Positions 61,131 through 64,000 of a stretch of DNA of 64,000 nt are shown here, one piece after another. Source of the DNA: Rhizobium sp. P32RR-XVIII (GTDB lineage: Bacteria > Pseudomonadota > Alphaproteobacteria > Rhizobiales > Rhizobiaceae); NCBI RefSeq assembly GCF_012641395.1, contig NZ_JABAIH010000013.1, forward strand, positions 62,001-126,000, written 5' to 3'. Made by a program: the position numbers and the translations under genes. Each line of letters starts with the position of its first letter. The stretch's first letter is position 1. The notes under the pieces were generated by a model, which worked only from the letters and a program-made list of their open reading frames with translations, did not search any database and was not told the origin of the DNA.

Positions 61131-62096
61131 GTGACTGTAGTAGCCGCCTACCTCTATCGCGACGGCAAGCGCGCCGCCGCCCTTTCCCCCGATGATCCCA
61201 AGCCGCCCGAAGCAGCAGATGAGTTCGCCTGGATCGGGCTTCACGATCCAACGAAGGAAGAGCTGGCGGTCCTGCAGACGGCATTCCATTTGCACGCCTT
61301 GGCGATCGAGGACGCTCTCGACATGAGGCAGGTTCCCAAGGTCGAAGTGTACGGCCACCAGATCTTCGTGATCGCGAAGACAGCCCATCTTGACGGTGAC
61401 GAGATCGAGTACGGAGAGACGGCGATCTTCGTTGGCCCCAGGCACATAATCTCCGTCCGGCACGGTTCCGACCGTGGGCACAGCGAACTTCGCAGGCAAC
61501 TCGAGGAGGCGCCACAGATTCTCAAGAACGGGCCGGACTACGTGCTGCATGGCATCCTCGACTTCATCGTCGACGGGTACCTGCCCGTCGTCCAGGCGAT
61601 CGAGGATCACGTGCTGGCGATGGAACATGACATGCTCGATGCCTTCCTTGGGCGTCGGGAGATCAAGCGCCTTTTCAAACTGCGTCGGCAGTTGATCCGC
61701 TTCCAGCGGGTTCTTGGGCCGATGACGGAGGTCTGTGGAAAGCTGGTCCATATCGACCTTCCCTGTATCGACGCCGAAGCCCAGAACTACTTCAGGGACG
61801 TCCTTGATCACGCGCGGCGGGTCGAAGGGATGGTCGGCGGCCTCAAGGACGTCATCACGTCCGTCTTCGAGGCGAGTAATCTCCTCGAGCAGCAGCGCCA
61901 GGGCACCATCACCCGCCAGCTCGCGGCATGGGCTGCGATCGCCGCAGTCCCGACTGCGATCGCCGGGATCTACGGGATGAACTTCGACAACATGCCAGAA
62001 TTGAAGACCGAGTACGGATACTTCGTCGTGCTTGCTGTCATCGCATCGTTGTGCGGCTTCCTTTACGCCCGGTTTAGGCGATCCGGCTGGCTCTGA
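61131..62096 (+). CDS. corA: CorA-family magnesium/cobalt transporter
   Basis: 321 residues from GTG 61131 with AAGGA 9 bases upstream. A large cytosolic N-terminal domain (EFAWIGLHDPTKEELAVLQT, HALAIEDALDMRQVPKVEVY) and a long stalk helix lead to two C-terminal membrane helices. The pore signature GMN is in AGIYGMNFDNMPE at the end of the first. The C-terminus is short and basic (ARFRRSGWL). Homopentameric Mg2+/Co2+ channel at the inner membrane. Confidence 0.93.
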   Translation: MTVVAAYLYRDGKRAAALSPDDPKPPEAADEFAWIGLHDPTKEELAVLQTAFHLHALAIEDALDMRQVPKVEVYGHQIFVIAKTAHLDGDEIEYGETAIFVGPRHIISVRHGSDRGHSELRRQLEEAPQILKNGPDYVLHGILDFIVDGYLPVVQAIEDHVLAMEHDMLDAFLGRREIKRLFKLRRQLIRFQRVLGPMTEVCGKLVHIDLPCIDAEAQNYFRDVLDHARRVEGMVGGLKDVITSVFEASNLLEQQRQGTITRQLAAWAAIAAVPTAIAGIYGMNFDNMPELKTEYGYFVVLAVIASLCGFLYARFRRSGWL

Positions 62097-62120
62097 CGGC
62101 GTCGTCGAGCCATTTGCCGG

Positions 62121-62145
62121 GAACCTGGACTGTGCAGGATCGTTT
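62121..62145 (+). promoter_or_regulatory. EcfG/RpoE2-like promoter 6, for the 54-residue membrane protein
   Basis: GGAAC (62121-62125), 16 bases, CGTT (62142-62145), 22 bases before ATG 62168: full consensus with ideal placing. Confidence 0.78.
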
Positions 62146-62167
62146 CTTCGGCAATCAGGAGAACCTC

Positions 62168-62332
62168 ATGGCACGATACCCCGATTCGAGGCGTTCCGGC
62201 GACATCGAGGCGACGCCGGATACTCCGACGCTAATTCCGACCAACCCGAGAGTGAAAGCGATACTCTGGTTGCTAGTCGCCGCGATGGCCGTGCTCGTGA
62301 TGATCGGGATGTTTGCCTCCGATGTGCTTTGA
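62168..62332 (+). CDS. Small single-helix membrane protein under a stress promoter
   Basis: 54 residues; AGGAG 8 bases before ATG. A soluble, Asp/Pro/Thr-rich N-terminus (MARYPDSRRSGDIEATPDTP) and one helix AILWLLVAAMAVLVMIGMFA at the end. No known family, but promoter, ribosome binding site and topology together support a real gene. Likely inner membrane, N-terminus inside by the positive-inside rule. Confidence 0.72.
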   Translation: MARYPDSRRSGDIEATPDTPTLIPTNPRVKAILWLLVAAMAVLVMIGMFASDVL

Positions 62333-62660
62333 ACCTGCCAACAAAAACCACTTGAAAGAACCGCGACCCGGCGCACAGCTTGGGGATGTTCGATAGCCAA
62401 GTAGCCGGGGTGGACACCGCATTCATCGATGCCCACACCTGTAACCCGCGGATCCTGGTTCGTCAGTGGTCTCGCCCGGTCTGCAAGGATTCCCGGTCTC
62501 GCCTGGACGCTGGCTCCATGACGGCGCGGCAGTTGCGATCCACGTCCGTTGCCGAAGAGCGGTTTGTTCGAGAGCGTTTCGGCCGAACGACCGACATCGT
62601 TCCGCCTCCGACGAACCCGCAGACTCGCGCGGCTGTATCACAGCCCGGCGCACTGTGCGA
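62333..62660. other. Intergenic stretch, nothing recognised
   Basis: About 330 bases. Overlapping frames on both strands lack motifs and ribosome binding sites. Confidence 0.4.
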
Positions 62661-62999
62661 CTACTGGGCGGTGAAGAAGGTCAGCAGGACCTTGCCCTTC
62701 TCGCCAAGCAGGCAGACGAACCGGTCGGGCTTTCCGGTCGTTTCCTTGCGGGCGATGTACGCTTCACCCAGAATGACCGTCTTGACGGGCACGTCCTCGA
62801 CCTTCGTGTCGGCCTTGCTGATCGCCAGGCTCTCCATGTCCATGACAAGATCCGTGATTTCCGGCGATCTTTCCTGAAGAGCGAGAAGGCCGGTGGATTT
62901 GCATGCATTGACTGCCGGATCCTCGGCAGCCTGGGCGCATGCGTTTCCTGAGAGAAGGCTGAGCGCGACGACCGTCGTGGCGAAAGGGATGACTTTCAT
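62661..62999 (-). CDS. Small secreted protein, function unknown
   Basis: 112 residues; AGGAGG 7 bases before ATG. Sec signal MKVIPFATTVVALSLLSGNACA with likely cleavage after ACA or AQA. The mature part has two Cys (VNACKSTGLLAL and DRFVCLLGEKGKVLLTFF) that could form a disulfide in the periplasm. No family recognised. It follows csbD on the same strand, beyond a hairpin. Confidence 0.7.
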   Translation of the reverse strand: MKVIPFATTVVALSLLSGNACAQAAEDPAVNACKSTGLLALQERSPEITDLVMDMESLAISKADTKVEDVPVKTVILGEAYIARKETTGKPDRFVCLLGEKGKVLLTFFTAQ

Positions 63000-63022
63000 G
63001 TGGCCTCCTTTTCGTGGAAGGA

Positions 63023-63041
63023 GCCCGCGACGAGCGCGGGC
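63023..63041. terminator. Hairpin between csbD and the secreted-protein gene
   Basis: GCCCGCG-ACGAG-CGCGGGC, 7-bp perfect stem about 30 bases after the csbD stop (minus strand), followed on that strand by TCCTTCC. Probably ends csbD transcription, at least partly. Confidence 0.6.
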
Positions 63042-63071
63042 CGAGTTTGGACTGTGCTGGAGGGCTTGCAG

Positions 63072-63263
63072 CTACGCCTTATCGACGACCTTCTTGACAG
63101 CGTCCTTGACCTTGCCTTTGGCATCCTGGGCCTTGCCCTTGGCTTCCTGAACACTGCCCTTTGCCTGCTCTTCGTGATTGTCGGCGGCCTTGCCGACCGC
63201 CTGACGCGCCTTGCCGGCGACTTCGTTCGCCTTGCCTTTGATCTTGTCCGATGTGCTTCCCAT
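63072..63263 (-). CDS. CsbD-family stress protein
   Basis: 63 residues from ATG 63263 with GAGGAG upstream; the longer frame has no ribosome binding site. MGSTSDKIKGKANEVAGKAR followed by Lys/Ala/Gly/Asp-rich repeats (KGSVQEAKGKAQDAKGKVKD) is the CsbD domain. These hydrophilic proteins are induced by general stress in many bacteria. An EcfG-like promoter lies about 30 bases upstream. Confidence 0.88.
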   Translation of the reverse strand: MGSTSDKIKGKANEVAGKARQAVGKAADNHEEQAKGSVQEAKGKAQDAKGKVKDAVKKVVDKA

Positions 63264-63291
63264 GATCCGTCTCCTCGTTGGGCTCAAAGGA

Positions 63292-63316
63292 AAGCCACAG
63301 CCTTGCAGTTCGTTCC
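63292..63316 (-). promoter_or_regulatory. EcfG/RpoE2-like promoter 7, for csbD
   Basis: On the minus strand GGAAC (63316-63312), 18 bases, TT. It meets GGAAC-N18/19-TT, but the -10 reads GCTT rather than CGTT, so it is weaker than the others. Confidence 0.5.
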
Positions 63317-63339
63317 CTCGAGCGAATAGCATGTGCTGG

Positions 63340-64000
63340 TCAGTGCAGCCGGTCCGCGGCCTCGCCAAGGGTGTCCGCCACAAAGGCTCCGCGTGATCCC
63401 ATCGGCAATGGGGCTCCGGTGGTGGTGTCCTTCGCCGTCTGGTGTTCCAACTCCGCGTTGAGCTCGCCTCCCACGAGCAGGATGACGATCGAGAGCCATG
63501 TCCAAACCAGGAAACCGATCAGCGCCCCGAGAGTGCCTTAGGACGCGTCATAGTTGGCGAAGTGCTTCAGATAGAACGAGAAGCCGAGCGACATTGCAAA
63601 CCATGAAACGGTCACGAGAACGGCACCCCACGTCAGCCATCGGAACTTGGCGGGCTCCCGGTTCGAACCGAATCGGTAGGCCGCGGTCGCCGCTGCGGCC
63701 GCGATCAAAAGCAACAAAGGCCATCTCAGAAGCAGGACCATGTGCTCCTTGAATTGGGCGAGCCACAGATGAGAAAGCACCACAGGCATGACGGCGACCA
63801 GCCCGATCATCGTGGCGGCAGGAAGCATCGCTGCGAGCGTAAAGCATAGTCCGACGAGGTTCAGCGTGATCAGTCCCCGTTTTCCTTTGCCTCATACGTT
63901 CATCGCATTGAAGATCGCCAGCGTGCCGCTGTGGGTGCTCCAGAGGGCGATAGCGAGGGCCACGAAGAAAGTGATGCCAAGCGTCGAGTTGCGGCTTTCG
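63340..64000 (-). pseudogene. YihY/BrkB-family membrane protein with two in-frame stops, continues past the window
   Basis: One minus-strand frame reads STLGITFFVALAIALWSTHS, GTLAIFNAMNV, stop, GKGKRGLITLNLVGLCFTLA, further membrane helices to FYLKHFANYDAS, stop, GTLGALIGFLVWTWLSIVIL and ELNAELEHQTAKDT to the final stop at 63342-63340. The family is clear. The second stop replaces the Tyr expected in NYDATYGTLG. Around the first stop the sequence suggests two compensating indels. Unless these are sequencing errors the protein is not made at full length. The 5' end lies beyond the window. Confidence 0.8.

Noticed and set aside
62380..62951. Overlapping plus-strand frames of about 165 codons
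   Set aside because: They lie partly antisense to the secreted-protein gene and have no motif or ribosome binding site.
1..64000. CRISPR arrays, rRNA, tRNA, repABC or phage structural genes
   Set aside because: Looked for and not seen; no regularly spaced repeats and no recognisable RNA or replication genes.

Overview
The window reads as accessory DNA of an alphaproteobacterium of the order Hyphomicrobiales, most likely Rhizobiaceae (Rhizobium/Sinorhizobium/Agrobacterium type). Reasons: GC-rich coding sequence, many solute-binding-protein ABC importers, ThuA/ThuB-like sugar genes, ROK/GntR/MarR local regulators, small rhizobial families (DUF982-like, DUF6894-like, CsbD), and promoters of the EcfG/RpoE2 general-stress type (GGAAC-N16/17-CGTT). 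No rRNA, tRNA, CRISPR array, replication origin or core ribosomal gene is visible. Many IS elements and gene remnants suggest a megaplasmid, chromid or chromosomal island, but nothing in the window decides which.

Layout. 1-5.3 kb: the end of a crotonase gene, a broken PAS sensor, a lone receiver protein, a Tat-exported epoxide hydrolase and several decayed genes. 5.3-10.1 kb: a DNA-metabolism pair (YhaN/SbcC-like ATPase and YhaO/SbcD-like nuclease). 10.2-12.2 kb: an ISL3 element with perfect ends but a frameshifted transposase, beside a LysR remnant. 12.2-19.7 kb: a sugar ABC importer divergent from a ROK regulator, a Gfo/Idh/MocA oxidoreductase and a ThuA protein, probably a 3-keto-sugar type uptake and oxidation system. 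19.8-20.9 kb: an intact IS5-type element. 21.6-32.7 kb: a GntR-controlled operon of four enzymes (Ldh-type, Fe-alcohol and aldehyde dehydrogenases, mandelate-racemase type dehydratase/racemase) plus a complete family-5 oligopeptide-type ABC importer; substrate unknown.

33.1-44.6 kb is the clearest pathway: phthalate to protocatechuate (Rieske oxygenase, its flavin/2Fe-2S reductase, dihydrodiol dehydrogenase, 4,5-dihydroxyphthalate decarboxylase), a MarR regulator, and a Liv-type ABC importer with fused LivH-LivM followed by a cysteine hydrolase. A repeated MarR-like operator (core AGAGACCTAA) lies at the promoters of the reductase, the oxygenase and the importer, with a related palindrome before marR. 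Ring cleavage genes are not here.

44.9-53.9 kb carries an orphan GT1 glycosyltransferase, an IS6 element, an orphan LivK, and a hydrolase / XapX / amidohydrolase / DoxX cluster. 53.9-61 kb is a graveyard of IS fragments (IS5, IS481, IS66, ISKra4, an IS6 copy) and broken genes around surviving RidA, DoxX and DUF6894 genes. Between 59.4 and 60.3 kb five EcfG-like promoters are packed with three intrinsic terminators and three diverged repeats of one short unit. The right end holds CorA, a 54-residue membrane protein and CsbD (both behind EcfG-like promoters), a small secreted protein, and a BrkB/YihY gene with two in-frame stops.

The best candidates for something undescribed are the stress-promoter/short-transcript array at 59.4-60.3 kb and the phthalate importer regulon with its repeated operator.
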